DNA of 64,000 bases from Candidatus Villigracilis propinquus (GCA_016714565.1 JADKDM010000038.1:124001-188000), one strand, 5' to 3'; counted from the stretch's first letter, positions 18,918 through 27,891 are shown. Notes: a model not told the origin generated them from the letters alone. A program made the numbers and translations.

Positions 18918-20219
18918 ATGAACTTTCCTCTCCCATCCTTTTTAGCAGTCAGCGCAGCCAACCCGTGGACCTATGTGCTCTTTGCCGCGATTGGCTTTGC
19001 ATTCGGATACACTCTCGAAATGTCCGGCTTTGGCGATTCACGCAAGCTCGCCGCGCAATTCTATTTCACTGAATTGACCGTGCTCAAGGTCATGTTCACC
19101 GCCATTACCGTGGCAATGGTGCTGCTCTTCGGAGCGGTCGGTCTCGGCATACTCGATTTCAGTCAGGTGTGGGTCAACCCAACCTATCTCGCTTCGGGCC
19201 TGGTCGGCGGATTGATCATGGGCGTTGGCTTCATCGTCGGCGGGTTCTGCCCCACCACCTCGCTGGCCTCCGCTTCCACAGGCAAGATCGATGGCATGTT
19301 ATTCATGCTCGGCGGATTTGTCGGCGCGTTCCTGTTCGGTGAAACCGAAAAGTATTTCGACGGCTGGTATACCAACGCAGGCTATTACGGACGTCTGACT
19401 CTCGACCAAGTCTTCGGCATTCCCATTGGCGCAGTCGTGGTTATCGTCATCCTCATGGCGCTCTTCATGTTCTGGGGTGGCGAACAGCTCGAACGCATCT
19501 TCGGCAAGAAGGACCTGAGCAAGGAACCCAAGATCCGCGTAGCAGGCGCCGTGGCATTGTTCGCAGGTGCGGTTGCAGTATTGGCAATTGGCAGCCCCTC
19601 GCTCGTGGATAAATACAACAAGGTGACATTCACCCGCACCGAGACGGTCGAAGTATTGAACGCAGACCCCATCGTCAACACTTATGTGTACACGGCAGAT
19701 GAAATGCTTGAGAACCGCCTGGCTTTCACATCCCCTGCGGAAGCCTTCAAAGCCAAATTCAATCAGGCTATGAACCCCGTCTATTTGGATGTGCGCTCCG
19801 AGGCGGATTACAACCTGTATCACATCGAAGGCGCAGTCAATGTGCCGCTCGAACGCGTGTTGGAGGTTGTTCCCGTGCTGCTTTCCGAACCGCCTGCCAA
19901 TACGGTCTTCATTGTGATGAGCAATGACGAAGCTGCCGCTGTGGATGCCTGGAAACTGCTGATCGGTTCCAGCGTGCAGAATGTGTATATCCTCGAAGGC
20001 GGTGTGAATAACTGGATCGCTTTCTTTGGAGAGAATGACAAAGCGCTTCAAGCAGACCCGACAGCTGGTAACGACCAATTGGGCTTTATCTTCCCTGCCG
20101 CATTGGGCAGCCGCTACGAGTCCTGCTCCCCCGACCCGATCGAGTACGAGAAGTTGGAATTCGAGCAGAAGATCATCCTGCAATTGAAACGTGATAAATC
20201 CGGCGGCGGATGCGGGTAG
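18918..20219 (+). CDS. YeeE/YedE half-transporter B fused to a rhodanese-like domain
   Basis: 433 residues; start ATG with an AGGAG site. The first about 200 residues form YeeE-type membrane helices with the conserved GGFCPTTSLAS Cys motif, completing the pair with the preceding gene. After a further helix (about 215-235) comes a rhodanese-fold domain (VYLDVRSEADYNLYHIEGAVNVP ... VYILEGGVNNW). The residue where rhodaneses carry the catalytic Cys is Ser (IVMSNDEAAA), so this domain should not be a classical sulfurtransferase. The protein ends in SGGGCG, a flexible Gly tail with a penultimate Cys, reminiscent of the SoxY GGCGG swinging arm. A strong terminator follows, making it the last gene of the operon. 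Confidence 0.88.
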   Translation: MNFPLPSFLAVSAANPWTYVLFAAIGFAFGYTLEMSGFGDSRKLAAQFYFTELTVLKVMFTAITVAMVLLFGAVGLGILDFSQVWVNPTYLASGLVGGLIMGVGFIVGGFCPTTSLASASTGKIDGMLFMLGGFVGAFLFGETEKYFDGWYTNAGYYGRLTLDQVFGIPIGAVVVIVILMALFMFWGGEQLERIFGKKDLSKEPKIRVAGAVALFAGAVAVLAIGSPSLVDKYNKVTFTRTETVEVLNADPIVNTYVYTADEMLENRLAFTSPAEAFKAKFNQAMNPVYLDVRSEADYNLYHIEGAVNVPLERVLEVVPVLLSEPPANTVFIVMSNDEAAAVDAWKLLIGSSVQNVYILEGGVNNWIAFFGENDKALQADPTAGNDQLGFIFPAALGSRYESCSPDPIEYEKLEFEQKIILQLKRDKSGGGCG

Positions 20220-20233
20220 CTCACAATAACTAT

Positions 20234-20288
20234 GTATTTGTAAAAAGAGGCTCTCGAAATTATTTCAAGAGCCTCTTTTTACAAATAC
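20234..20288 (+). terminator. Rho-independent terminator ending the sulfur/cytochrome operon
   Basis: A perfect 21-bp stem (20234-20254 with 20268-20288) and a 13-nt loop, with T-rich sequence inside the right arm. The symmetrical A/T tracts could also stop transcription from the other strand. Confidence 0.92.
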
Positions 20289-20362
20289 AATGCAGAAATA
20301 TTTCTTAACCATATTCTTGGCCCAAAATTGACAAGTAGCCTTAAACCATTAACTTAAAGCAA

Positions 20363-20386
20363 AAGCCCGCTATTTCTAGCGGGCTT
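20363..20386 (-). terminator. Terminator after tRNA-Gln
   Basis: 10-bp perfect stem (20363-20372 with 20377-20386), 4-nt loop. On the minus strand it follows the tRNA and is succeeded by TTTTGCTTT. Confidence 0.82.
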
Positions 20387-20388
20387 AG

Positions 20389-20459
20389 CTGGGGAACCTG
20401 GATTCGAACCAAGATACCATCCTCCAGAGGGATGTGTACTGCCGTTGTACGATTCCCCA
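20389..20459 (-). tRNA. tRNA-Gln (anticodon CUG)
   Basis: A full cloverleaf on the minus strand: acceptor TGGGGAA/TTCCCCA, D stem GTAC/GTAC, anticodon stem CATCC/GGATG with loop CTCTGGA (anticodon CUG, decoding CAG), T loop TTCGAAT. The discriminator base is G and CCA is not encoded. It lies about 550 bp from the glutaminyl-tRNA synthetase gene, on the opposite strand. Confidence 0.95.
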
Positions 20460-20507
20460 ATACTCGAGCGGGCGATATTTTATCACGCCATCCGAGATGA
20501 AGCAAGG

Positions 20508-20849
20508 CTATTTTCGTGCGGCGCGGCGGGTATTATCCTCTACATCCAGCAGAATGAGCAGGCCATATTCAGCGAATTTCAAACCGATGAAATAGACAAG
20601 ACCGGGAACCGGCTGAAGAAAGTATGGCATAAAAAAACCCGCCACGTCAAAAATTGACATCCCCTTTTGATAATATACTCCAGTTACAAATTGAAGCAGG
20701 AATTGCGCGATAGAGATCACCGTTGTGAAAACGTAAATCCCGAGAACAATCCATGCAAGGATGCCCGCCGCTCGCGCGATCTTAATGACAGCGTCACGGT
20801 CAAAATAGGTGGCTAGAAAGCCCGTGCGGTTTTCAGTAGATTCGGTCAT
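20508..20849 (-). CDS. Small membrane protein of unknown function
   Basis: 113 residues from the ATG at 20849, which has a strong TTGGAGGAATT ribosome site. A longer frame upstream lacks such a site and overlaps glnS. An acidic/polar N-terminus (MTESTENRTGFLATYFDRD) is followed by two hydrophobic segments (about 25-50 and 60-90) and a charged tail ending DVEDNTRRAARK. I do not recognise the family. It is transcribed divergently from glnS. Confidence 0.75.
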   Translation of the reverse strand: MTESTENRTGFLATYFDRDAVIKIARAAGILAWIVLGIYVFTTVISIAQFLLQFVTGVYYQKGMSIFDVAGFFMPYFLQPVPGLVYFIGLKFAEYGLLILLDVEDNTRRAARK

Positions 20850-21009
20850 AATTCCTCCAAGCCCGATTATACATGAATCAAGTTTGTTATAATTGACGCA
20901 ATCAATAAAAAAACAATCAGGGTGGGGAATGCATCTCTTTAGCGTGGCAGGTACCCGCAAGGAAGAGGCGGTTTCACATCCCCTGAAATTCAGCGTAAAG
21001 GCAAATCCC

Positions 21010-22692
21010 ATGAGTGACGAAGAAACAATCAATAAACCAAGTGATTTTATCCGTGAAGCTGTTGCGGAAGATTTAAAAAACGGACGTTTCCAAACCGTCC
21101 GCACACGCCTGCCGCCTGAGCCGAACGGATATTTACACATCGGGCATGTGAAGGCGTTCATGATCGATTATCTTATTGCGAAGGAAAATAACGGCGAGCT
21201 TATCCTGCGCTTTGACGACACGAACCCCGCGAAAGAAGAAACCGAATTCGTGGATGCCATCATGGACGATGCGCGCTGGTTGGGGATTAAATGGGTGAAG
21301 GTCACCTATGCTTCGGATTATTTTGGATTGTTGTATGACTGGGCGGTTCTGCTTGTAAAAAAGGGATTGGCCTACGTGGACGATCAGACTCCCGATCAGG
21401 TGAGCGCCAACCGAGGAACATTGACCGAAGCTGGAAAAAATTCCCCGTTCCGTGACCGCTCAGTGGAAGAGAATTTAGACCTGCTTGAACGCATGAAGAA
21501 TGGCGAGTTCCCTGACGGTTCACGCATTCTGCGTGCGAAGATAGACATGGCGCACCCAAACATCACCATGCGTGACCCAGCCATGTACCGCATTATCCAC
21601 GAGCCAGCGCATCACCGCACGGGTTCAGCGTGGAAAATTTACCCGATGTACGATTGGGCGCACGGACAGAACGACTCGATGGAAGGCATCACCCATTCCT
21701 TGTGTTCGTTGGAATACGAAAATCACCGCCCGCTGTATGAATGGTTCCCTGAAGCGTTGGGCGTGTTCAAACCGCGCCAGATAGAGTTTGCGCGTTTGAA
21801 CCTGACCTACACGGTGATGAGTAAACGCAAACTGCGCCGCCTTGTGGAAGAGAAACTTGTCACTGGCTGGGACGACCCGCGAATGCCCACTCTGCGCGCC
21901 ATGCGCCGCCGTGGATATACGGCTGAGGCGATACATGATTTCATCCGCCGTGTTGGTGTGGCAAAGAATTACAGCATCAGCGAGGTTTCTCTGCTCGAAG
22001 CCTGTGTGCGCGAAGACCTCAACAAAACTTCCCTGCGCCGAATGGCGGTCATCAAGCCGTTGAAAGTTGTCATTGATAATTATCCCGACGATCTCGTTGA
22101 AGAGATGGACGCGGTCAACAATCCCGAAGACCCGAATGCAGGCACTCGTAAAGTTCCGTTCTCGAAGGTGCTCTACATTGAGCAGGATGATTTCCGCGAG
22201 ACTCCGCCACCGAAATATTATCGTCTCTTCCCAGGCAACGAAGTCCGCCTGCGCTACGCGTATTTCATCAAATGCACGCACGTGGTGAAGGACGATAAGG
22301 GCGAGGTGGTTGAAGTCCACGCGACGTATGACCCGACTACACGCGGCGGCGACTCTGCTGATGGGCGCAAGGTCAAATCCACGATCCATTGGGTTTCTGC
22401 AAAACACGCCAAGGAAGCGGAAATCCGTATGTATGACCGTCTCTTCACCAAGGAAGACCCCGAAGAAGGCGATGAGGGATTCCTTTCCTGCATCAATCCG
22501 AACTCATTGCAGCTTCTCACTGGCTACGTCGAATCGCATCTTGCCGCGCCTGAAGCTGGTACACGCTACCAGTTCGAGCGCATCGGCTATTTTTGCGCGG
22601 ACAAAGACTCTACACTTGAAAAACCCGTCTTCAACCTGACAGTCAATTTGAAGGATGCGTGGGCTAAGTTGGAGAAAAAAGGCGGCAAGTAA
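21010..22692 (+). CDS. glnS: Glutaminyl-tRNA synthetase
   Basis: A class-I synthetase that charges tRNA-Gln with glutamine. From the ATG at 21010 it has about 560 residues, the normal bacterial GlnRS length. The HIGH signature (GYLHIGHVKAF) is near residue 43, followed by RFDDTNPAKEE, and the KMSKS-like loop is MSKRKL near residue 270; the C-terminal anticodon-binding beta barrels follow. An in-frame extension to 20893 exists but the sequence before 21010 is not conserved-looking. The presence of GlnRS indicates direct Gln-tRNA formation. tRNA-Gln(CUG) is its near neighbour. Confidence 0.97.
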   Translation: MSDEETINKPSDFIREAVAEDLKNGRFQTVRTRLPPEPNGYLHIGHVKAFMIDYLIAKENNGELILRFDDTNPAKEETEFVDAIMDDARWLGIKWVKVTYASDYFGLLYDWAVLLVKKGLAYVDDQTPDQVSANRGTLTEAGKNSPFRDRSVEENLDLLERMKNGEFPDGSRILRAKIDMAHPNITMRDPAMYRIIHEPAHHRTGSAWKIYPMYDWAHGQNDSMEGITHSLCSLEYENHRPLYEWFPEALGVFKPRQIEFARLNLTYTVMSKRKLRRLVEEKLVTGWDDPRMPTLRAMRRRGYTAEAIHDFIRRVGVAKNYSISEVSLLEACVREDLNKTSLRRMAVIKPLKVVIDNYPDDLVEEMDAVNNPEDPNAGTRKVPFSKVLYIEQDDFRETPPPKYYRLFPGNEVRLRYAYFIKCTHVVKDDKGEVVEVHATYDPTTRGGDSADGRKVKSTIHWVSAKHAKEAEIRMYDRLFTKEDPEEGDEGFLSCINPNSLQLLTGYVESHLAAPEAGTRYQFERIGYFCADKDSTLEKPVFNLTVNLKDAWAKLEKKGGK

Positions 22693-22717
22693 GCCTTCGT
22701 ACCAGGCAAAACACTTT

Positions 22718-22779
22718 ACCGCAGAGACGCGGAGAACGCAGAGATTTTTATTACTCCGCGAACTCAGCGTCTCTGCGGT
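22718..22779. repeat. Inverted repeat with ACCGCAGAGACGC ends
   Basis: Perfect 13-bp terminal inverted repeats (22718-22730 and 22767-22779), with inner GCGGAGAACGCAGAG and CTCCGCGAACTC parts that also partly pair. It sits between glnS and the EamA gene and looks like a dispersed palindromic element rather than a terminator, as it lacks a T run. Confidence 0.85.
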
Positions 22780-22787
22780 TTATATAA

Positions 22788-23696
22788 ATGGAGTTGAAGA
22801 AAATCATGCATAAACATCACGCATTTGCAGGTTTGATTTCGGGTCTTGGCGCGGCGGCTATTTGGGGCGGCATGTATGTGGTCAGCAAAGTGGTATTGGA
22901 AGTCATCCCGCCTTTTTCACTGCTTACATTGCGCCTCATTATGGGTGCAATTGCGCTGGGTATTGTTATTTATTTCCGCAATAAAAAATCAGGCGCAAAG
23001 CTGGGACTCACAAAAGAATCCTTTTGGACAAGTTTTTTTGTTGGCTTCGTGGGCTATGGGATCTCGCTTGGATTTCAATTCGTAGGCACTAAACTTTCGA
23101 CAGCATCCAATGGCTCATTAGTCACGTCTGCTACGCCTGCGTTCGTTTTGTTGTTCGCGCCGTTTTTGCTTGGTGAAAAATCCACGCCGCGCAGAATTAT
23201 TGCGTTGGTGATTTCTACACTTGGCGTGCTGGCTGTCATCGACCCGCGCAACGCAGAACTTTCACCGTCCCTTTTTTGGGGCAACATGAGTCTGCTCGCG
23301 GCGGCGTTGACCTGGGCGCTGTATTCTGTGCTGGTGCGCAAAGTTTCCAAATCAATGGATCTGCTGACATCAAGCACGATCATGCTGCTTGGCGGTTTGC
23401 CTTCGAGCATCGCGCTGGGGATTTGGGAAATCAACACGCAAGGGATCGGCACGATTACACTAGGGATCATCGGTGGGCTGCTGTTTTTGGGGATCATTTC
23501 CACGGCAATCGCAATGTTCCTTTGGAATTACGCCTTCGCCGAATTACCCGCTGCTGTGGCCTCATTGACGTTCTTTGCCCAGCCGGTAGTTGGTACGCTG
23601 CTCGGTTGGTTTTTCCTCGCTGAAAAAATCACTCCGCTCTTTCTTGCAGGCGGCGCGTTGATCAGCGTTGGGATCTTGATCGCGACAAGGGAGTAA
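22788..23696 (+). CDS. EamA/DMT-family transporter
   Basis: 302 residues with ten hydrophobic helices in two homologous EamA halves (for example LISGLGAAAIWGGMYVVSKV and LSLLAAALTWALYSVLVRK). Members of this drug/metabolite transporter family export amino acids, nucleosides or other small molecules; no substrate can be assigned here. The first ATG (22788) has no ribosome site; ATG 22806 has a GGAG about 11 bp upstream and is a plausible alternative start. The gene is alone between two hairpin elements. Confidence 0.88.
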   Translation: MELKKIMHKHHAFAGLISGLGAAAIWGGMYVVSKVVLEVIPPFSLLTLRLIMGAIALGIVIYFRNKKSGAKLGLTKESFWTSFFVGFVGYGISLGFQFVGTKLSTASNGSLVTSATPAFVLLFAPFLLGEKSTPRRIIALVISTLGVLAVIDPRNAELSPSLFWGNMSLLAAALTWALYSVLVRKVSKSMDLLTSSTIMLLGGLPSSIALGIWEINTQGIGTITLGIIGGLLFLGIISTAIAMFLWNYAFAELPAAVASLTFFAQPVVGTLLGWFFLAEKITPLFLAGGALISVGILIATRE

Positions 23697-23700
23697 AACA

Positions 23701-23736
23701 AAGTGACAGCCATCTTTATCAGGGTGGCTGTCACTT
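23701..23736 (+). terminator. Hairpin after the EamA gene
   Basis: 12-bp perfect stem (23701-23712 with 23725-23736) and 12-nt loop directly after the stop codon. There is no long T run, so intrinsic termination would be weak. Confidence 0.55.
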
Positions 23737-23784
23737 GATGGGTAGAATCAATTGTCCGTTAAGAAGGAAGCGGGGTACTTAATC

Positions 23785-25260
23785 CTATATATTTTTTTCA
23801 GCTAATTTGCGAGCAAGGTGTACATTTGCATCGCTGGCAACGGTGTGAAGCAGCGCCATGTTAGGTGGACGCTTTTCACCGATGGGATATCCGCAAATCA
23901 ACACCACTTGCTGCCCAGCTTGAATACCAGACTTCAACAAGGCGGCATCTACATCGGAAAGCATATCATCCAAGGTGTCTGCAAACTTGATAAGGTTTGG
24001 CTGTACACCCCATAAAAATGCAAGTTGGTTGAAGGTATCAGGATCGGGAGTGAAGGCAAGAATAGGCTTTGAAGGACGTGCCTTGGACATCAACCAGGCA
24101 GAGCGACCCTGCATGGTGAAGACGGAAACCGCGCGCACCTCGGGATCTTTCGCGAGGGCATTCGCCGCGCGCGCCATAGACGCCGCATCGCTCTCGCCCA
24201 AACCTGCCTTACCATCCTGACGGCTGCCCCACTCTACAAAATGAGACTCGGCCTCGCGGACGATACGCGACATCATGGCAACTGCCTCGCTTGGGTATTC
24301 GCCCGAAGCGGTTTCAGCAGAAAGCATGACAGCGTCTGTCCCGTCAAAAATTGCGTTGGCAATGTCCGACGCCTCAGCACGTGTGGGCAGCGGATTCTGG
24401 ATCATGGACTCAAGCATTTGTGTGGCGGTAATAACGATCTTGGCGCGTGCATTCGCCTCGCGGATGATCATCTTTTGCAAAGGCGGCACACGTTCTGGAG
24501 GAAGCTCCACGCCAAGATCACCGCGAGCAACCATCACACCATCCACAACATCAAGGATCGCTTCCAATTCAGTCAGTGCTTCGGGCTTTTCAAGCTTTGC
24601 GATCAACAAAGGCGTGTGCTTGCCCACGGAAAATTCTTCGATGGCAGCGCGGACCGCCTTTACATCATCTGCACTACGGACGAAGGAAATTGCAACTGCA
24701 TCCACGCCTTGAGAAATACCAAAGGCAAGGTCAGTTTTGTCTTTTTCAGTGAAGCCTGCAATGCGAAGTTTTACACCGGGCAGATTGATACCCTTATGAG
24801 AGGAGAGCGCTCCTCCCACCAAAACCTTTGCATGTACGAGACGCCCGACTGCAGAAACGACCTCAAGAGCCATACGACCATCGTCCAGCAGTAACTTATC
24901 GCCAGCCTGAACTGAGTCAAAAAGTTCGCGGAAATCAACGGGCAGGAGTTGATTGCTGGTTTTCGGAGCTTCATCCTTTGTGGCATACAAACATACTTCT
25001 TCCCCAATAGAAAGCTGGACAGGAACTGCCAGCCTGCCAACGCGAATCTTGGGGCCTTGCAAATCCTGTAGAATGCCCACAGGCATACCAAGTCTCTTGG
25101 AAACCTTACGGATAGTGGCTACGCGCAAAGCGTGCTGTTCATGAGTTCCATGGGAAAAATTCAGGCGGGCAACATTCATTCCCGCTTTGATAACGGCTTC
25201 CAACACCCGCTCAGAGTCAGACGCGGGGCCAATGGTTGCAACGATCTTAGCTTTACGCAT
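23785..25260 (-). CDS. pyk: Pyruvate kinase
   Basis: 491 residues; converts phosphoenolpyruvate and ADP to pyruvate and ATP in the cytoplasm. The N-terminus MRKAKIVATIGPAS, the substrate loop RLNFSHG, the active-site stretch VMVARGDLGVELP, and ITATQMLESMIQNPLPTRAEASDIANAIFDGTDA are diagnostic. The C-terminal domain is complete (VVLICGYPIGEKRPPNMALLHTV). GAAGGAAG lies before the ATG. It is monocistronic by spacing. Confidence 0.98.
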   Translation of the reverse strand: MRKAKIVATIGPASDSERVLEAVIKAGMNVARLNFSHGTHEQHALRVATIRKVSKRLGMPVGILQDLQGPKIRVGRLAVPVQLSIGEEVCLYATKDEAPKTSNQLLPVDFRELFDSVQAGDKLLLDDGRMALEVVSAVGRLVHAKVLVGGALSSHKGINLPGVKLRIAGFTEKDKTDLAFGISQGVDAVAISFVRSADDVKAVRAAIEEFSVGKHTPLLIAKLEKPEALTELEAILDVVDGVMVARGDLGVELPPERVPPLQKMIIREANARAKIVITATQMLESMIQNPLPTRAEASDIANAIFDGTDAVMLSAETASGEYPSEAVAMMSRIVREAESHFVEWGSRQDGKAGLGESDAASMARAANALAKDPEVRAVSVFTMQGRSAWLMSKARPSKPILAFTPDPDTFNQLAFLWGVQPNLIKFADTLDDMLSDVDAALLKSGIQAGQQVVLICGYPIGEKRPPNMALLHTVASDANVHLARKLAEKNI

Positions 25261-25419
25261 TGTATATTACTTCCTTCAAGTCTATAAATTAGTGTGCCTA
25301 TGTCAGGCAGCATATAAAGCCTCCCCGCTCTATAACGGCTTCACCTCAAAACGTTCTGATAATAGGTAAAAAACGCATCGATGTCAAGGTGGAGAAGTTT
25401 ATTATCAACTTAACAATAA

Positions 25420-25457
25420 AAACGCTGTGGAGTTACGAGCATAACTCCACAGCGTTT
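25420..25457 (-). terminator. Terminator after the CoA-transferase gene
   Basis: 16-bp perfect stem (25420-25435 with 25442-25457), 6-nt loop. Read on the minus strand it is followed by TTTTATTG, and it ends the ald-CoA-transferase pair. Confidence 0.88.
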
Positions 25458-25478
25458 CACTATTTTGGGCAATTCAGG

Positions 25479-26789
25479 CTAGGCGTAATGAAGTTCCTTT
25501 GCCTGTCTCTGTAATTCATCATGGAATTGCGGATCTGCAACTTTGATCAAGGCCTGCGCACGCTGGCGAATGGTCTTCCCATAAAGATCCGCTATGCCAT
25601 GTTCGGTGACCACAAATCGAACATGATTGCGGCTGGTTACCACGCCGGCACCGGGTTTGAGCATGGCAGTGATCTTACTCAGCTTGGTACCATCCCTGAG
25701 ATTCGCCACACTTGGCAACGCAATGATCGGCACACCGCCCTTGGAACGGGACGCGCCATAGATAAAGTCCAGCTGGCCGCCAACGCCGCTGAAGAGTTTT
25801 GGCCCAATACTGTCAGCACAGACCTGCCCAGTGAGATCAACTTCGATGGCGGAGTTGACGGCCACCATGCGGTCATTCTGGGCAATGATAAACGGATCAT
25901 TCACATATTCCGTGGGGTGCATTTCAACCATCGGGTTGTCATTCACCCATTCGTATAATTTTTCAGTACCGAGGATAAACCCTGCCACGATCTTGCCGGG
26001 GTGCAGGGACTTGCGTGCATTCGTCAGCACACCTGCATTTACGAGGTCAATAACGCCATCTGAAAATAACTCGGTATGAATCCCCAGATCTTTCTTGTTG
26101 GAAAGGAATTTCAGAACCGCATCAGGGATCGAACCAATGCCAAGCTGCATGGTTGCGCCATCCGGGATCAATGAGGCAACATGCCCTGCGATCTTTTCAA
26201 CGATCTCAGACTTACCCTCACCTGCCATTCGATGTTCAGGGATCGGATAATTGACCGGCACAATATGCGTCAGGCGGCTAACGTGGATGAAGGAATCGCC
26301 CAAGGTACGCGGCATTTTATCGTTCACTTCGGCGATGATAATCTTTGCGGATTCTGCTGCAGACTTGGTCAGACCCACTTCCACGCCGAGGCTGCAAAAA
26401 CCGTGCTCATCGGGTGTGGAGACATGAATAATGGCAACGTCAATTGGCAAAACTCCACGCTTGAACAGCAGCGGAAATTCAGAAAGTAAAACGGGGGTGA
26501 AGTCTGCGCGGCCTTCCTGTACAGCTTTGCGGATGTTGGCGCTGATGAACATGGAGTTTACGCGCAGGTGCCCTTCCATTTCGGGGCTGACATAATCGGC
26601 AGAACCTACTGTCAGAGCCTGGCAAATCTCAACGTCGTTGACGTTGGGAGCATACTTTACCAGCGCAGCCAATAGCTTCTGAGGGACAGACACGTTTCCA
26701 GTAAGAAAGACGCGGTTTCCTGATTTGATGACCTTAACCGCCTCCTCGGCGGTCGTCACACGTGATTGATAAATACTTGCTGCGGTCAT
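25479..26789 (-). CDS. Acetyl-CoA hydrolase/4-hydroxybutyrate CoA-transferase family protein
   Basis: 436 residues from the ATG at 26789, which has an AGGAG site and lies one base after the ald stop. Family features include GNRVFLTGNVSVPQKLL near the N-terminus, LGIGSIPDAVL, the HTELFSDGVIDL segment and the C-terminal GLADLYGKT-like signature (HGIADLYGKTIRQRA). Relatives move CoA between acetyl-CoA and short acids such as 4-hydroxybutyrate, butyrate, propionate or succinate. The exact acid cannot be read from sequence. Coupling to alanine dehydrogenase suggests use in amino-acid fermentation or catabolism. Confidence 0.88.
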   Translation of the reverse strand: MTAASIYQSRVTTAEEAVKVIKSGNRVFLTGNVSVPQKLLAALVKYAPNVNDVEICQALTVGSADYVSPEMEGHLRVNSMFISANIRKAVQEGRADFTPVLLSEFPLLFKRGVLPIDVAIIHVSTPDEHGFCSLGVEVGLTKSAAESAKIIIAEVNDKMPRTLGDSFIHVSRLTHIVPVNYPIPEHRMAGEGKSEIVEKIAGHVASLIPDGATMQLGIGSIPDAVLKFLSNKKDLGIHTELFSDGVIDLVNAGVLTNARKSLHPGKIVAGFILGTEKLYEWVNDNPMVEMHPTEYVNDPFIIAQNDRMVAVNSAIEVDLTGQVCADSIGPKLFSGVGGQLDFIYGASRSKGGVPIIALPSVANLRDGTKLSKITAMLKPGAGVVTSRNHVRFVVTEHGIADLYGKTIRQRAQALIKVADPQFHDELQRQAKELHYA

Positions 26790-26790
26790 G

Positions 26791-27876
26791 TTATTGCTCC
26801 TGCGCACCCAAACGATCTAGGTGCAGCAACTTGCCATTATGGGTATTAATGGCTGCTTCGATGGATGGGTTATCTTGCATGGCCTGGTCCACCCCTTTGT
26901 TGGCAACTTCCATAATATAAAGGATGGCGGCGTTTAGGAATACGTGGCTGGCAGTACGCGCAACCACGCCGGGGATATTCGGCACGCAATAATGCACAAC
27001 CCCTTCTTCTACAAATGTGGGATGGTCATGGGTCGTCGGGCGGGAAGTTTCCACGCAGCCGCCCTGATCGATACTGACATCAAGGATGACAGAGCGCGGC
27101 TTCATGGCTTTGACCATGTCACGAGTCACCACGATGGGCGCGCGCTGTCCACTAACAAGAACCGCGCCAACCACAACGTCTGCAAAAGCGGTGGCGCGTT
27201 CAATGTTACGTTTGGTGGAGATCATGGTTACCACACGCGGATATTTCTCCGCGATCCTTTCCAACACAGCCATGCTCTTGTCGATCACAGTCACGTGCGC
27301 ACCGGCACCGATCATGGACTGCATGGCAGAGAATCCGACCGCGCCGCCGCCGATGATGACAACTTCCGCAGGCGGTACGCCGGGCAGACCGCTGAGCAAA
27401 ATACCCTTGCCGCCACGATTGTTCTGTAAATGGCGCGCAACGATCTGAGCCGCCATTGCACCGCAGATCAAACTAAATGGGCGCAGTACCGGCAGGTTAC
27501 CATTTGCATCCACGATCTGCTCGTATGCAAGTGCGGTCACTTTCTTCTCCAGCAACAGGTCGATCTGATCCTGCGAGCTGGAAGCGAGGTGCAACAGACC
27601 GGCAATTGTGGAACCGTCCTTCAACCATTCCACTTCCTGCTTGATCGGGCGCGCGAGCTTCAACAACAGATCGGCGCGGCCAAAAACTTCCTCTGCAGAA
27701 AATGCGATGCGCGCTCCGGCCTTTTCATAATCCTGATCCGTAAACCCTGCTCCCACACCCGCCTCATGCTCAACGAAAATTTGATGTCCGCTCTGGGAGA
27801 GAATCTCCACCCCAGCCGGGGAAAGACCCACACGATATTCGTAGGGCCTGCTTTCTTTTGGAATTCCAATATACAT
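26791..27876 (-). CDS. ald: Alanine dehydrogenase
   Basis: 361 residues; interconverts alanine and pyruvate plus ammonia with NAD. N-terminus MYIGIPKESRPYEYRVGLSP and the Rossmann segment VVIIGGGAVGFSAMQSMIGAGAHV are diagnostic; the catalytic region YEQIVDANGNLPVLRPFS and the C-terminal HYCVPNIPGVVARTAS segment are present. A GGAGG site precedes the ATG. It is immediately upstream of the CoA-transferase gene (1-bp gap) and downstream of a perfect hairpin that follows rocD. Confidence 0.94.
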   Translation of the reverse strand: MYIGIPKESRPYEYRVGLSPAGVEILSQSGHQIFVEHEAGVGAGFTDQDYEKAGARIAFSAEEVFGRADLLLKLARPIKQEVEWLKDGSTIAGLLHLASSSQDQIDLLLEKKVTALAYEQIVDANGNLPVLRPFSLICGAMAAQIVARHLQNNRGGKGILLSGLPGVPPAEVVIIGGGAVGFSAMQSMIGAGAHVTVIDKSMAVLERIAEKYPRVVTMISTKRNIERATAFADVVVGAVLVSGQRAPIVVTRDMVKAMKPRSVILDVSIDQGGCVETSRPTTHDHPTFVEEGVVHYCVPNIPGVVARTASHVFLNAAILYIMEVANKGVDQAMQDNPSIEAAINTHNGKLLHLDRLGAQEQ

Positions 27877-27891
27877 AGTGCCTCCACAATA

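Noticed and set aside
19299..20183. Long open frame (294 codons) antisense to the YeeE-rhodanese gene
   Set aside because: Its composition (many His, Cys and Asp runs) is typical of an antisense shadow, it has no family motifs, and the plus-strand gene is clearly real.
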